Assembly: GCF_008370685.1 (NCBI RefSeq)
Contig: NZ_VTZU01000018.1
Location: 1 to 64,000, forward strand
Direction: 5' to 3'
Source: Aquimarina sp. RZ0
GTDB taxonomy: Bacteria; Bacteroidota; Bacteroidia; Flavobacteriales; Flavobacteriaceae
DNA length: 64,000 bases
Each line of letters opens with the position of its first letter. The first letter of the stretch is position 1. Positions 17,414 to 28,016 of the stretch are shown here, in pieces. The notes below the pieces were generated by a model. The model was not told where the DNA came from. It saw nothing but the letters and a program-made list of their open reading frames with translations, and did no database searches. The position numbers and the translations under genes were made by a program.

Positions 17414-19786
17414 TTATTCTGCTATTTCCGGTTGTTTTGTAACTATAGAATCACTGATTTTTTCCACATATTCCAATTTTACAGTTTTTTTGGTCACAAT
17501 GGCATCATTAATAAGAAATGGTTTGGGAATCATCGTTTCATCTCTTTTTGGAATTGAGAATAAATCATTTTCTAATAAATCATAGGAAGATTCATAAATT
17601 ATAATTTCAGGAATAGAATCTTTATGAAATTGCATACGTAATTCTAAAGGTTCGTTATCTCTCATGATGTAAGTCAATAATCGGCTTTCTTTTCTTTTTG
17701 TAAAAAAATTAGAGAGGTTGCCATCTTTATCCTTTATATCTTTAGGAGTGATTCCATTTGCTGTCAAACTATTGAAATTAAAAGATTTATCCATAAAAAA
17801 ATCCATGCGATTAATAGTTCGTTGAGGCCTTATACAAATATCTAATATCCTAATATTCCCTTGTATGCTATCAAAAGACGTTTCGATCTTTGATGATTTA
17901 ATTTGTTTTATAGGAGCCTCGTTAATGTAATTAAACGGTTTATTGTATTTACTTTCTAATGTGTTTTGATTCCAGTTCTCAGCAAGATTTTTAAGAGGGT
18001 TTAGGTAGTTTTTAGTCCATGAGTCCAAGGTGTGGTCATAAGATGTCCAATACGCTTTATCATCATCTTTGTGTACTAAATAGACAAGGCTATTAGGTTT
18101 TGGATTTTCTTTGTTAAAATCAGCATGTGTATGAGATAGTATGAGGCATACGACAGCCAAAATAAGCGTGATAGTACCTAGTGTCTTTTTTTTAGTATAA
18201 AAACCAACTACAGGTAATAATAATGAGCATAATAGGACAGTTAATATAGAAGAAGCGAATATTATTTTTAACCCCAAAGCTACCGGAAAAGAAACTATAA
18301 AAGGTGAAATCATAAAAACGGATGGCAAACAAAGTATCAACATTAATAATGGAGATGGTTTCTTTTGATTAATTAATACGAAAAAACATATCAGGCAAAA
18401 TATCAATGGGATAATAAAATAGGAAGCACCTTTTAGATATATAGCAGCTGCTCCACAAAGTATAATCCAAAAAAACAAAGGGGTAATAAGTAAGCTAGGG
18501 AGTTCTTTTATGTTGTCAAAAAGGCTGTATACCATAAAGAATACCGTAATAGCTATAAGTACAGTAACCGCTATGTAATAATATCCGTTATACGGAAACC
18601 CATGCAGGATATCATGGAACTGTGGATATATTATTAATACTAATTTCCAGAGTACAAAGCCTAGAATTCCTGCTGAAGTAGTAGAAATGATAAAGGCTAA
18701 AAAGCCATTTCTGATTTCTCTAAAATTAATACGAAATCTAGCTTTTCCATAAATAATTAATCCAATAAATAATAAAATTGTTAACCCAAATAATGGATAA
18801 ATCCACGAAAAAGGATATTTTATCATTTTAAAAATAGGGATGTTAAAATAAATATAGTCATCTTTTGATGTGAGGTTTGAAATATCAGAATCAGAGAAAT
18901 AAGATAACAATGGCATTAAATAACTGCCCTGATGTTGTAGTGTATTTAGATCAAGATTTTGCCAGATATCATTAGCAGTATGGTAATCAAAATGATCGTC
19001 TATGAAAGCAAAATTATAGCCTTCGTTATTCCCATGTCTTCTGAAAACTGTTAAATCCGTATCGTTAGGCAATAACTTATAAATACTATACGCTAGAGAA
19101 TTGGCTACAGGAAATTCTGGATCAGCTTTTATAAATTCTTCTATCATTTTGCCATTCTTACCATTGGTTTCCATAAGCATATATGAGTTACCACCACTAC
19201 CTCTGGCTTCAAAATTCAAAACTAAACCTACATTTTTTGCCCAGGGATGCTCTGACACAAATAGATCAGCTCCATTAAGACCTAATTCTTCACCATCGGT
19301 TATACATATAATGATGTCATTCTTAGGAAGTTTTTTTTTAGAAAGATAAGCTCTTATTCCTTCTAGAATAGTAGCAACTCCACTGCCTGCATCACTTGCT
19401 CCATAGGATGAGTGAGGGCTACTGTCATAGTGAGAAACCAGAAGAAGTGATTTGCCATTTGATCCGCCTTTTATCTTAGCGATAATATTTTGTGGTTTAC
19501 TAATACTTCCTTTATCACTAATAGAAAAACCTTCTTGTATTTCTGGTGATAATCCTAATTTTTTAAGTTCGTTCAGAATATAAGTTTTTGTCTCTGAATG
19601 AGCAGAACTACCGAGATAGTGCGGCTGTTTAGCGATGTTTTTTACGTGTGCTAAGGCTCTCATCGTAGAAAATTCCTGATCTGGAGTATCAAGACCAGAA
19701 ATCTGTTGGGGCATGCTACTATAAAATGCATACCAAATAGCAACAAGTAGTATTAAAAGTGTAGAAACTGAAAGAATTTTTTTCAT
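17414..19786 (-). CDS. Membrane-bound M28 family peptidase (Fxna/ERMP1-like)
   Basis: 790 residues. A single N-terminal membrane anchor (5-22) precedes a periplasmic M28 domain with VSHYDSSPHSSYGASDAGSG (first zinc ligands) and ITDGEELGLNGADLF (catalytic Glu and ligand). From about 320 to 560 there are roughly eight transmembrane helices, then a C-terminal soluble beta-rich domain. The layout matches endoplasmic metallopeptidase-1-like proteins found in many bacteria. It would trim N-terminal amino acids from peptides at the cell envelope. Its stop codon TAA coincides with the target-site duplication of a MITE, so the element abuts the gene without altering the protein. Confidence 0.85.
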   Translation of the reverse strand: MKKILSVSTLLILLVAIWYAFYSSMPQQISGLDTPDQEFSTMRALAHVKNIAKQPHYLGSSAHSETKTYILNELKKLGLSPEIQEGFSISDKGSISKPQNIIAKIKGGSNGKSLLLVSHYDSSPHSSYGASDAGSGVATILEGIRAYLSKKKLPKNDIIICITDGEELGLNGADLFVSEHPWAKNVGLVLNFEARGSGGNSYMLMETNGKNGKMIEEFIKADPEFPVANSLAYSIYKLLPNDTDLTVFRRHGNNEGYNFAFIDDHFDYHTANDIWQNLDLNTLQHQGSYLMPLLSYFSDSDISNLTSKDDYIYFNIPIFKMIKYPFSWIYPLFGLTILLFIGLIIYGKARFRINFREIRNGFLAFIISTTSAGILGFVLWKLVLIIYPQFHDILHGFPYNGYYYIAVTVLIAITVFFMVYSLFDNIKELPSLLITPLFFWIILCGAAAIYLKGASYFIIPLIFCLICFFVLINQKKPSPLLMLILCLPSVFMISPFIVSFPVALGLKIIFASSILTVLLCSLLLPVVGFYTKKKTLGTITLILAVVCLILSHTHADFNKENPKPNSLVYLVHKDDDKAYWTSYDHTLDSWTKNYLNPLKNLAENWNQNTLESKYNKPFNYINEAPIKQIKSSKIETSFDSIQGNIRILDICIRPQRTINRMDFFMDKSFNFNSLTANGITPKDIKDKDGNLSNFFTKRKESRLLTYIMRDNEPLELRMQFHKDSIPEIIIYESSYDLLENDLFSIPKRDETMIPKPFLINDAIVTKKTVKLEYVEKISDSIVTKQPEIAE

Positions 19787-20082
19787 CAGTTGTGGTTTGT
19801 TTAAAATGTTTGTAATTAAGTTTTTATTGAAAGGTTTGGCATGATAAAACCAATTCTTGACAGTTATACTTTGTGGTCTTCTTTTTTATTATGCTCCTAT
19901 GTTGGGTCATGTTTTTTAGCTTTGATTGTTATGATTATTGTCGATAATAACTAAAATTTATATGTTTTATTGGTTCAAATAAAGGTAATGAAATAGAAGT
20001 TTATTCGTCTAAATGTTAAAGTACTATTGATTAAGTAGTTAAAATTACTTATATTTAAGAATCACTAAATCACTATAATATT

Positions 20083-20553
20083 ATGGGAATAATAAGTTTT
20101 CAGGGTGCGAGAACCAAGGTAAAGAAGCAGGATGACACGCTAATTAAAGTTTCAGATTACATGACGAGAGATTTAATCACATTTACTCCAGAACAGTCCG
20201 TTATGGAAGTTATGGAGACATTGGTGAGGCATAAAATTTCTGGAGGACCAGTAGTTAATAAGAATAATGAATTATTAGGAATTATTTCTGAAGGAGATTG
20301 TATCAAACAGCTTAATGAGAGTCGTTACTATAATATGCCAATTGATGATGCTAATGTAGAAAGGTTTATGGTTAAAGATGTAGATACTATAGATGGTAAT
20401 GCGAGTATTTTTGATGCAGCAAATAAATTTCTAGAAACAAAAAGAAGACGTTTTCCAATCATTGAAGATGGTAAATTAGTAGGGCAAATTAGTCAAAAAG
20501 ATGTCATGAAAGCGGCACTTATGATGAATAGTCAACGTTGGAGAATTGTATAA
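20083..20553 (+). CDS. Tandem CBS-domain protein
   Basis: 156 residues with two CBS motifs: VSDYMTRDLITFTPEQSVME...GPVVNKNNELLGIISEGD (about 23-85) and FMVKDVDTIDGNASIFDA...RRFPIIEDGKLVGQISQKD (about 95-145). Paired CBS domains bind adenine nucleotides and act as energy sensors. There is no fused effector domain, and the protein has no membrane segment, so it is presumably a cytoplasmic regulator of an unknown partner. It is a single gene with 296 bp upstream and 415 bp of featureless sequence after it. Confidence 0.85.
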   Translation: MGIISFQGARTKVKKQDDTLIKVSDYMTRDLITFTPEQSVMEVMETLVRHKISGGPVVNKNNELLGIISEGDCIKQLNESRYYNMPIDDANVERFMVKDVDTIDGNASIFDAANKFLETKRRRFPIIEDGKLVGQISQKDVMKAALMMNSQRWRIV

Positions 20554-20968
20554 ACGTTTATCCCTGTTTTTTAATAAGTACAAAAAGACAATCATTGTTT
20601 TACTTAATTGTTAAATTCCCTTGTGTTGGCGGTATTTTCGAATAAGTAGCTTATTTTTAAGCTGTCATTAGGTATATACGCTTTTGTATGAGTATCTGAT
20701 CAAAATACTGATTAGATTCTTTTTAAAGTTCTTATGGGTATAAGTGAACTGTTTTATTGACTTAACGTTTATTTTTTTTGTTCAATTCAAAATCTAGTAC
20801 CTTCTTTTCTTTCGTATTTATTTTAGAATAAAATATTCTCTTTACTAATAAGAAGAATTGTTAACTATTAATTTTTCTTGTAAAGTTGAATTCTTTTAAT
20901 ATAAAAAGGATTATATTTTTTTGTGCCTGAGATAACAAAAACAATACGATACAATGCTTTCTGTATTA
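20554..20968. other. 415-bp AT-rich stretch without a gene
   Basis: Between the CBS-protein gene and MITE family B copy 1. No supported frame, RNA gene or strong hairpin is visible. Confidence 0.5.
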
Positions 20969-21123
20969 GAGCTTGTTTAAAAACCTTACTTCTTGAAAAC
21001 AAATATTTTAAGAACCGTGAGCTTACTTCAAATAATTAAAATATCTCGATATTCTCATCATTTGAAGTGCCCTCAGAACCTCAAACTATTGATTTTCAAT
21101 TTGTATTCTTTTTAAACATACTC
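20969..21123. mobile_element. MITE family B, copy 1
   Basis: 155-bp element with terminal inverted repeats GAGCTTGTTTAAAAA (left) and, on the opposite strand, GAGTATGTTTAAAAA (right). It is flanked by a TTA duplication at 20966-20968 and 21124-21126, and the right TTA is the stop codon of the leftward zinc-ribbon gene. A near-identical copy lies at 31503-31657. No coding capacity. Confidence 0.83.
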
Positions 21124-21477
21124 TTAGTTATTTCTTTTTACCAAAGCATAGTATTCATTTTCGAGCGGGAGATATCCTTGGTCATATACAAAATAGTAGA
21201 TAGTACCTATTTTGGTGGTATAGATACTGGTGAAAAACTGGAAATCAAAACCTTTTGCAATCAATTTAGATTTTGTAGTTTTTGTTTTGTCATTAGGGTT
21301 TAGTTCTTCAAGAATTCTATAATTTTTTCTGAGACGGTTGTTGATATTTCTAAGGAGATTTTTGCTGTCTTTATTTAGTTTATTGTTGAAGGCATTTCTA
21401 CAATAATCACTACAAAATTTTTTGTCAGCTCGACCTATAATTTTTTCGCCACATTCAGGGCAGTTTTTTTGCATCAC
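21124..21477 (-). CDS. Small zinc-ribbon protein, function unknown
   Basis: 117 residues. The N-terminus has a C4 zinc ribbon, NCPECGEKIIGRADKKFCSD with CRNAF following, as in DUF2116-like ribbons that resemble treble-clef fingers. The middle is a basic helical stretch (NKLNKDSKNLLRNINNRLRK) and the end a short beta region (IGTIYYFVYDQGYLPL). It could bind nucleic acid or a protein partner; no function is known to me. It is a lone gene, ending exactly at the target duplication of a MITE. Confidence 0.7.
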   Translation of the reverse strand: MMQKNCPECGEKIIGRADKKFCSDYCRNAFNNKLNKDSKNLLRNINNRLRKNYRILEELNPNDKTKTTKSKLIAKGFDFQFFTSIYTTKIGTIYYFVYDQGYLPLENEYYALVKRNN

Positions 21478-21516
21478 TATGAATTGATTTGTAATTGTTT
21501 AAGTGATGAATGTACA

Positions 21517-21559
21517 ATAAAAAACCGAATACAGATATGGTGTACAATCTGTATTCGGT
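21517..21559 (-). terminator. Intrinsic terminator of the GH5 gene
   Basis: ACCGAATACAGAT (21524-21536) pairs with ATCTGTATTCGGT (21547-21559). On the minus strand the stem is followed by a run of T (21523 down to 21517), 23 bases after the GH5 stop. Confidence 0.8.
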
Positions 21560-21582
21560 CTTAGTATTAAATTATGAGTATT

Positions 21583-23079
21583 TTATTTTTTAGAAAACTT
21601 TTTAGTTATTGTTTTCTTAGTGGCAGTCGTAATCTGTGTCATATATAAACCAGAGGCTAATTTTGATGCATTATACGCATAAGAATTTGTCAATGATGAT
21701 GAAGTATCTATATAATCTATTTTTCTTCCGTTTATATCAAAAATACGTATAGAAGTAATACTATTATTTTCAGAATTGAATTGAAGGATGTCAGATGTAG
21801 GATTAGGTGAAATAACAATATCATTATTTAGGCTATCAAAATCTGTAACAGAAAGAACACTTCCAGAACAATTAGGAATTGGATTAGAAAGTATAGGTTG
21901 TAGATAATCCATTTTCCATTGTACAACTGTACTCCAGTCATTTGCCAATATCCCACCTGTATCACCAGAATTAGGATTTAAAGCCCAAAATGTAAAATGA
22001 AGTTTCTTTTCTTTAATAAAGTCTATAAACTTCTGAAACCATATTTCATCTTTTCCTCCTTGTCCTTTGATCCCTAATTCGCCAATAAGTAATGGTGAAG
22101 TACCTTCAGTGTTTAAGAAATTAAATTGTTCTTCCCAGATGGCAGGCATGTTATCAGGAAAATCAGGAGCAGAAAACCAAACCTGATCAAATACTGTTGG
22201 GCCATATTCGTGAGGAGAGTACATTAATTTACTTGGGATATCAAGTCTAACCGGGAAATCACGAGCTCCCTGTAGATTACCTCCCCACCAGTAAGAAGTA
22301 GGCGTACCATCAGGTTTATTGTAAGCTTCAATCCCTTCTACCATAATAAGGACATTAGGATTAGCTTTCAAAATTGCATTTCCACATTTTTCTGCTGCTA
22401 ATCTCCAGTCTGTTGCTGGATCATCATTACCCCATCTGGCGCCGTTAGGATTGTCAATTTTTCCATTAGGTTCGTTATTGATATCCATACCGATTACAGC
22501 ATCAAAATTTTTGTAACGCTCTGTTATAAATACCCAATCATCTATCCATTGTTGTTCTGATACATTATCCGTGTACCAAAGTTTTTCTTGCAGATATCCA
22601 TCAGCATTACGAGAATGGCAGTCTAAAATAACTTTCATATCATTATCCTGGCACCATTGTACAAGATAATCCATAATCTCAATAGGTTTTGTCATTCCTT
22701 GTAATCCAAGGTTAGAAAATGGTCCAACCTCTGGAGTTCCATCATAAGAAAACGGATCTTTTACCCAGTAATTCGGGGCTTGAAAAGTAGCACCATCCCT
22801 AAGCATTCCATTATGCCATGGAATTCTCAAACAATTAAAACCTAAATCTTTTGTTTGTTCCAGCATCCCTTCTATGTCTCTGGCATATAATCCATGTGGA
22901 ATACTGATTTGTGTTTCAAAACCAAACCAGTTAACTCCTGCCAGAATAACTTCGGTTCCGTTTGAGTCTAAAAGTCTGTTGCCGTCAACCGTCAACCAAT
23001 TACCAGGACAGCTTTGCTGTGAGTGCATGCTTGAGGATAGCAGAAGTACTGCAATAAGCACTGTGTAAAAATGTTTCAT
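21583..23079 (-). CDS. Secreted glycoside hydrolase family 5 enzyme with T9SS sorting domain
   Basis: 498 residues. Signal peptide at 1-20 (ending SMHSQ), then a GH5 (cellulase-like) barrel. GVNWFGFET and LGFNCLRIPWHN are early barrel signatures, MDINNEPNG carries the acid/base Glu203, HEYGP gives the conserved His-Tyr pair, and LLIGELG holds the nucleophile Glu334. The last 75 residues (ISPNPTSDILQF...ITKKFSKK) are a type A T9SS sorting domain. It probably hydrolyses a beta-linked glucan or mannan outside the cell; the subfamily cannot be fixed by eye. It is a single gene with its own terminator and is not in a polysaccharide-utilisation locus in this window. Confidence 0.9.
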   Translation of the reverse strand: MKHFYTVLIAVLLLSSSMHSQQSCPGNWLTVDGNRLLDSNGTEVILAGVNWFGFETQISIPHGLYARDIEGMLEQTKDLGFNCLRIPWHNGMLRDGATFQAPNYWVKDPFSYDGTPEVGPFSNLGLQGMTKPIEIMDYLVQWCQDNDMKVILDCHSRNADGYLQEKLWYTDNVSEQQWIDDWVFITERYKNFDAVIGMDINNEPNGKIDNPNGARWGNDDPATDWRLAAEKCGNAILKANPNVLIMVEGIEAYNKPDGTPTSYWWGGNLQGARDFPVRLDIPSKLMYSPHEYGPTVFDQVWFSAPDFPDNMPAIWEEQFNFLNTEGTSPLLIGELGIKGQGGKDEIWFQKFIDFIKEKKLHFTFWALNPNSGDTGGILANDWSTVVQWKMDYLQPILSNPIPNCSGSVLSVTDFDSLNNDIVISPNPTSDILQFNSENNSITSIRIFDINGRKIDYIDTSSSLTNSYAYNASKLASGLYMTQITTATKKTITKKFSKK

Positions 23080-23311
23080 CTTAAAATTATAAATTTGTGT
23101 TTACTATAAAACATAACGGTAAAAGTGTAGTTCTGGTATTATAAGAATCAATATTGATGTTTATATCATTTTTAGTGATTCGTTTATTAAATAATTAAAA
23201 ATCAATTGTTTGCATTTTTTACGAAAAAAATATTATAGATTAAGTTAAGAAATTTGTAAGCAAATTTTAGTTATAAAAAACAATAGTTAAGAATTTGTAT
23301 ATAATTTTTTT

Positions 23312-24214
23312 CTAAAAGAAAATCGTTTGAGCAAGCCTGAAAGTATTAGTGTGTGCTTGTATAATAGTTTTAATGTCAGGAGAATATCCGCCTCCCATAG
23401 AACACATTACCGGAATTGAATGATCTTTACAGGTTTGCAAAACAAATCGGTCTCTTTCTTTACAGCCTTCTATAGAACAATTTAGTTTACCCAATTTATC
23501 TGATCCAAGGATATCTACTCCACAGAGATAATAGATGAAATCAGGGGTTTCTGAAGTAATTAATTTGGGAAGTGTTTCTTTCAATATGGCTAGATACGCA
23601 ACGTCTGTTGTATTATCAGTAAGAGGGATATCCAGATCTGATTGCTCTTTCCTGAAAGGATAATTTGTTGCCCCATGCATGGAAAACGTAAAAACATTGA
23701 TGTCTTTTCTAAATATTTCTGCGGTTCCATTTCCCTGATGCACATCTAGATCTACTATGAGTATTTTCCTTGCTAATCTTTTTTTGATTAAATAACGTGC
23801 TCCGATAGCTTGATCATTTAACAAACAAAATGCTTCTCCGTGATCAGTATATGCGTGGTGTGTGCCTCCAGCAATATTCATAGCGATTCCATATTTGAGG
23901 GCATACTCTGAAGCTTTTATAGTACCATCTGCTATGATTACTTCTCGATTTACTAATTCTTGAGAGAGTGGAAACCCTGTTTTACGAATCGCTTTTCTAT
24001 CCAAACTAAGTGCTGTAAGTTGCTGGTAGTATTGTTGTGTATGTACGGCTAAAATTGGTGCTGAATCTGGAATTTGAGGTTCAAAAAAATTATCTTTAAT
24101 ACAGGTCCCTTCATAAAGTAGTTGTTGAGGTAGCAATTCATACTTGATCATCGGAAACCGATGTCCTTCTGGTAATGGGTGTTTGTAGATAGGATGGTAT
24201 GCTATTTTGAGCAT
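23312..24214 (-). CDS. Histone deacetylase superfamily hydrolase
   Basis: 300 residues matching the class IV/II-like bacterial deacetylases. GGTHHAYTDHGEAFCLLND contains the tandem His119-His120, and ILIVDLDVHQGNGT gives zinc ligands Asp157 and His159. The C-terminal CSMGGGYSP region supplies the glycine-rich loop with the conserved Tyr. Bacterial members remove acyl groups from polyamines or small amides such as acetoin-related compounds; protein deacetylation is possible. It starts 5 bases after the stop of the preceding hypothetical gene and is probably co-transcribed with it. Confidence 0.88.
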   Translation of the reverse strand: MLKIAYHPIYKHPLPEGHRFPMIKYELLPQQLLYEGTCIKDNFFEPQIPDSAPILAVHTQQYYQQLTALSLDRKAIRKTGFPLSQELVNREVIIADGTIKASEYALKYGIAMNIAGGTHHAYTDHGEAFCLLNDQAIGARYLIKKRLARKILIVDLDVHQGNGTAEIFRKDINVFTFSMHGATNYPFRKEQSDLDIPLTDNTTDVAYLAILKETLPKLITSETPDFIYYLCGVDILGSDKLGKLNCSIEGCKERDRFVLQTCKDHSIPVMCSMGGGYSPDIKTIIQAHTNTFRLAQTIFF

Positions 24215-24219
24215 AGCCT

Positions 24220-25683
24220 TTATTTTTCGAATTTGTATAGTTTATATGTTTTATCCTTCCTGTCGAAATATCCAAAATGCAACTGTTGATGATGTCTGAA
24301 TAAGTTAACTGCAAAAGGGTCATCCAGTGTGTCTTCAAAATCATTTATACGGTCAAAAGAGTTTAGCGGAATATCACCTTTCACGTGATTAAAATTAACA
24401 TCAAACAAACAATTGATATAAGTTGATTTAGTTGAAGAGTAACCACCATATCCATAAAATGTAGGATTAAAGCCAACGGAGAATGCCCCTGTTGAACCAA
24501 TGGTTCCTACTGTTCCAAAACCTGAAGCAAAAGTTCCACCACTATTTATTTTCTTAGTACCGCCTAGTATTATATTGTATTTTCCATCTACCTTATATAC
24601 AGAAATCCCTAAGTTCGCAGAAGATATTTTCCGTAAGTACTTAGCCGTTTTTTCCATTTCTCGAACTTGGTTTTCTGATATCCCAGGAAAAGCGCCTCCA
24701 CCTTCCTGAATGATTGGAGAATTTTTGAAGGTAATAGTGTCTTTTTTATGTATAGCGTATTCTCGTATTTTTTCCTTTGTACTCAAATCCTTAATGGTAA
24801 ACTTCATTTTTTTATTAGAACTGGCTATTTGAAATATTTTGTTGTCAAAAATATAAGAGTTACTTTTTACGAAACCTTCCTCCTTGTAAGAAGGTTTTTC
24901 AATGGTTTTATGCGTTGTTTGATATGTGTTTAGGTCTATATAGTATAAATGAGTATTTTTAATACGATGATCAAAACTAAGAATAAGTTGCTGGTTTTGC
25001 TGATAAATTTTGATTTCCTTAGAGGTGGTTTCAATTACATTTGGACTGTTAGATTCGATTTTTGCAATATCATTATGTGAAAATATATTGTGCGCAAAAA
25101 AAGTAAAACCATTAATGGGGTTCTTATATTCTAAATGCTTTAAGGAAACTACATTTTTATGAGCTGTTAAGTTTTTATCAAAAGTATAGATGTTTAGATC
25201 AGAAGTACCTTTACTTACAGTCAAAATATGAATTTTGTTTTTATAATTAACTGCATCTATAAACATTTCTTTTTTTAGTTTAAAGTCTAATAACTTTATA
25301 GAGGATACTTCATTTTTAAAATCAAATATTTGAACTCCAAATTTAGTATTTCTATTATTTGTAAAAAATAAAGAATAGTTGTTTTCATGTATGTTATACC
25401 CCAATAGGTTTTTATATTTATGGGGTAGTACTTCGGTAGTTATTTTTGCTTTTAGCGCATAGTTTGCATCAAAGAGATAGCTTTTAAACTTTTTTCTCTC
25501 TTCTAATAAAAGCATCAATCCATCAAGTAGCTGGTTGGGTAAGGCGTATGATTCCTTTGATAAGCTAGGAGTACTGGAAAAACTATCAGGTAATTCTAAA
25601 ACTTTTTCCTGTGCTTGGACAGAAAAATACGTACAAAGTATACTAATCAGTAGGGCAATCTTTTTTGTCATTGCTTTTAGCAT
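24220..25683 (-). CDS. Exported protein of unknown function
   Basis: 487 residues; the second ATG at 25671 (MTKKIALLISILCTYFSVQA) gives a compact signal peptide and may be the real start. The body is rich in short beta strands with a repeated rhythm (YSLFFTNNRNTKFGVQIFDF, KIHILTVSKGTSDLNIYTFD, LSFDHRIKNTHLYYIDLN), which suggests a beta-propeller-like or sheet repeat structure. A Gly/Ser/Phe-rich loop at about 385-420 (ASGFGTVGTIGSTGAFSVGF) is striking. No catalytic motif is visible. It lies upstream of the deacetylase gene in the same operon. Confidence 0.6.
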   Translation of the reverse strand: MLKAMTKKIALLISILCTYFSVQAQEKVLELPDSFSSTPSLSKESYALPNQLLDGLMLLLEERKKFKSYLFDANYALKAKITTEVLPHKYKNLLGYNIHENNYSLFFTNNRNTKFGVQIFDFKNEVSSIKLLDFKLKKEMFIDAVNYKNKIHILTVSKGTSDLNIYTFDKNLTAHKNVVSLKHLEYKNPINGFTFFAHNIFSHNDIAKIESNSPNVIETTSKEIKIYQQNQQLILSFDHRIKNTHLYYIDLNTYQTTHKTIEKPSYKEEGFVKSNSYIFDNKIFQIASSNKKMKFTIKDLSTKEKIREYAIHKKDTITFKNSPIIQEGGGAFPGISENQVREMEKTAKYLRKISSANLGISVYKVDGKYNIILGGTKKINSGGTFASGFGTVGTIGSTGAFSVGFNPTFYGYGGYSSTKSTYINCLFDVNFNHVKGDIPLNSFDRINDFEDTLDDPFAVNLFRHHQQLHFGYFDRKDKTYKLYKFEK

Positions 25684-25763
25684 TTATTAGTTAGTGTTAC
25701 AACTATGAAAAATGTTACCCTTATTCTTAGTTTTTGTTAATGAACTTTTATGTTGAGCTATAA

Positions 25764-27824
25764 TTAACTAATTACCGCTCCGGGATGCACGCCATCTTCA
25801 TCAGGATTAAGAAATACTATTTTTCCTGCGGGGTTTTCTGTCATCAAGATCATCCCTTCGCTCTCTACACCTCTTAGTTTTCTTGGAGCAAGATTTACTA
25901 AAACAGTTACTTTTTTACCGATAAGATCTTCTGGTTTGAAATGTTCTGCAATACCAGAAACGATTGTTCTCGTGTTTATACCAGTATCTACTTTTAGCAC
26001 CAATAATTTCTTCGTCTTTGGCATTTTTTCCGCTTCGACAATCGTACCAATTCTCATATCCAATTTTGTAAAATCCTCAAAAGTAGCAGTATCTTTTTGT
26101 GGTGTTACTGTTTTATTTTCGATTTCATTGGCCTTTTTTGTAGCCGCTAGCTTATCCAATTGTCGCTGGATATCTGTATCTTCTATCTTAGAGAATAATA
26201 ATGTTGCTTTTTTAATTGTGTGCCCGGCAGGGAGCAGTACTTCTTTGGTAGCAATTTCATTCCAGGTAGTTGCTATGGTGTCCAGAGATAGCATATTCTT
26301 TAATTTCTGAGCAGTGAATGGTAAAAAGGGTTCTGATAACGTTGCTAATGCAGCTGCTATTTGCAGACCAACATACATGATTGTTTTTACGCGCTCTGGA
26401 TCTGTCTTCATTAGTTTCCAGGGTTCTTCATCTGCCAGATATTTGTTACCTAATCGGGAAACATTTAACAATTCCTGACTCGCTTCTCTAAATCGATATC
26501 TTTCTATGGAGCTACTGATTACATTCGGGTATGCTCTTAATTCTGTTAGTGTTTGTTTGTCTGTTTCAGTAAACTCATTGGGAGCGGAAATTATACCATC
26601 ATAATACTTATTGGTTAACACAATGATTCTATTTATGAAATTCCCAAAATTACCGACCAGTTCATTATTATTTCTATCCTGAAAATCTTTCCAGGTAAAA
26701 TCATTATCCTTTGTCTCTGGAGCATTAGCGGTTAATACATACCGCAATACATCTTGTTTGTCAGGAAAATCCTCTAGATATTCGTGTAACCAAACTGCCC
26801 AGTTTTTAGAAGTAGACAACTTATTACCTTCCAGGTTTAAGAATTCATTGGCAGGTACGTTTTCTGGTAAAATGTAATTACCTTCAGCCTTTAACATGCT
26901 AGGGAATATAATACAATGAAAAACGATATTATCTTTGCCAATAAAATGGACTAATTTAGTGTCTTTATCCTTCCAATAAGGTTCCCAATCTTTTCCTTCT
27001 CTGACTGCCCATTCTTTTGTAGAAGAAATATATCCTATTGGGGCATCAAACCAAACATATAATACTTTTCCTTCTGCTCCGTCAACAGGCACGGGGATTC
27101 CCCAATCCAGATCACGGGTAACGGCTCTTGGTCGTAAACCATCATCAATCCATGATTTGATTTGCCCATAAACATTGGTTTTCCAATCCTTCTTATGACC
27201 TACCAGAACCCATTCTTTTAAGAAATCTTCATATTGATCTAATGGTAAAAACCAGTGTTTCGTCTGTTTTAAGGTTGGTTTTGCTCCAGAAATTGTGGAT
27301 TTTGGACTGATTAAATCTGTAGCATTTAGGGAGCTACCACAGTTTTCACATTGATCTCCATAAGCTTCTTCATTACCACATTTTGGGCAAGTACCAATCA
27401 CAAATCGATCTGCAAGAAACTGATCCGCTTCCGGATCATATAATTGTTCGGATGTTTCTTCTATAAATTTTCCGTCTTCATATAATTTTTTAAAGAATTC
27501 TGAAGCTGTTTCATGATGAATAGGGGCAGAGGTTCTGGAATAATTATCAAATGAAATACCAAAATCTTTAAAAGACCTTTTTATGATAGAATGATATTTA
27601 TCTATAATTACCTGTGGAGAAACGCCTTCTTTTTTTGCACGCATCGGGATTGCAGCACCATGCTCATCACTACCACAAATAAAGGCAACATCATTTCCGG
27701 TAATTCTAAGGTATCTGGAATAAATATCTGCAGGAACATAGACTCCTGCAAGATGTCCTATATGAATTGGTCCATTAGTATAAGGTAAAGCTGATGTGAT
27801 TGTGTATCTCTTTGGTGTGCTCAT
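25764..27824 (-). CDS. metG: Methionyl-tRNA synthetase
   Basis: 686 residues from the ATG at 27824 ([20 protein letters not shown]), preferred over a longer frame from 27863 because family members start here. Class I signature HIGH at 21-24. The zinc knuckle [18 protein letters not shown] is present, and the second signature appears as KLSTS instead of KMSKS. The C-terminal 100 residues ([20 protein letters not shown] onward) form the EMAP/Trbp111 tRNA-binding domain. It charges initiator and elongator tRNA-Met in the cytoplasm. It is a single gene upstream of the exported hypothetical on the same strand. Confidence 0.96.
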   Translation of the reverse strand: MSTPKRYTITSALPYTNGPIHIGHLAGVYVPADIYSRYLRITGNDVAFICGSDEHGAAIPMRAKKEGVSPQVIIDKYHSIIKRSFKDFGISFDNYSRTSAPIHHETASEFFKKLYEDGKFIEETSEQLYDPEADQFLADRFVIGTCPKCGNEEAYGDQCENCGSSLNATDLISPKSTISGAKPTLKQTKHWFLPLDQYEDFLKEWVLVGHKKDWKTNVYGQIKSWIDDGLRPRAVTRDLDWGIPVPVDGAEGKVLYVWFDAPIGYISSTKEWAVREGKDWEPYWKDKDTKLVHFIGKDNIVFHCIIFPSMLKAEGNYILPENVPANEFLNLEGNKLSTSKNWAVWLHEYLEDFPDKQDVLRYVLTANAPETKDNDFTWKDFQDRNNNELVGNFGNFINRIIVLTNKYYDGIISAPNEFTETDKQTLTELRAYPNVISSSIERYRFREASQELLNVSRLGNKYLADEEPWKLMKTDPERVKTIMYVGLQIAAALATLSEPFLPFTAQKLKNMLSLDTIATTWNEIATKEVLLPAGHTIKKATLLFSKIEDTDIQRQLDKLAATKKANEIENKTVTPQKDTATFEDFTKLDMRIGTIVEAEKMPKTKKLLVLKVDTGINTRTIVSGIAEHFKPEDLIGKKVTVLVNLAPRKLRGVESEGMILMTENPAGKIVFLNPDEDGVHPGAVIS

Positions 27825-28016
27825 AATGCTTTTAAAAATAAGGGCAAAGGTAATAAACAGCACGATAAAAAGAGCAGGCTTTATTTAATTAAAAATAGGC
27901 AAATTATAGTTTATTTATACTTATCCGATTTCTAGAAAACCCATTTCCTTTGAAATTAAATACTCCAGCATATATAGATGTATATACGCTGAGGTAATAT
28001 GCAAAAGGATATATGA

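Noticed and set aside
21067..21303. Plus-strand frame of 78 codons starting within a MITE
   Set aside because: Opposite to the zinc-ribbon gene, whose Cys motifs and start are convincing.
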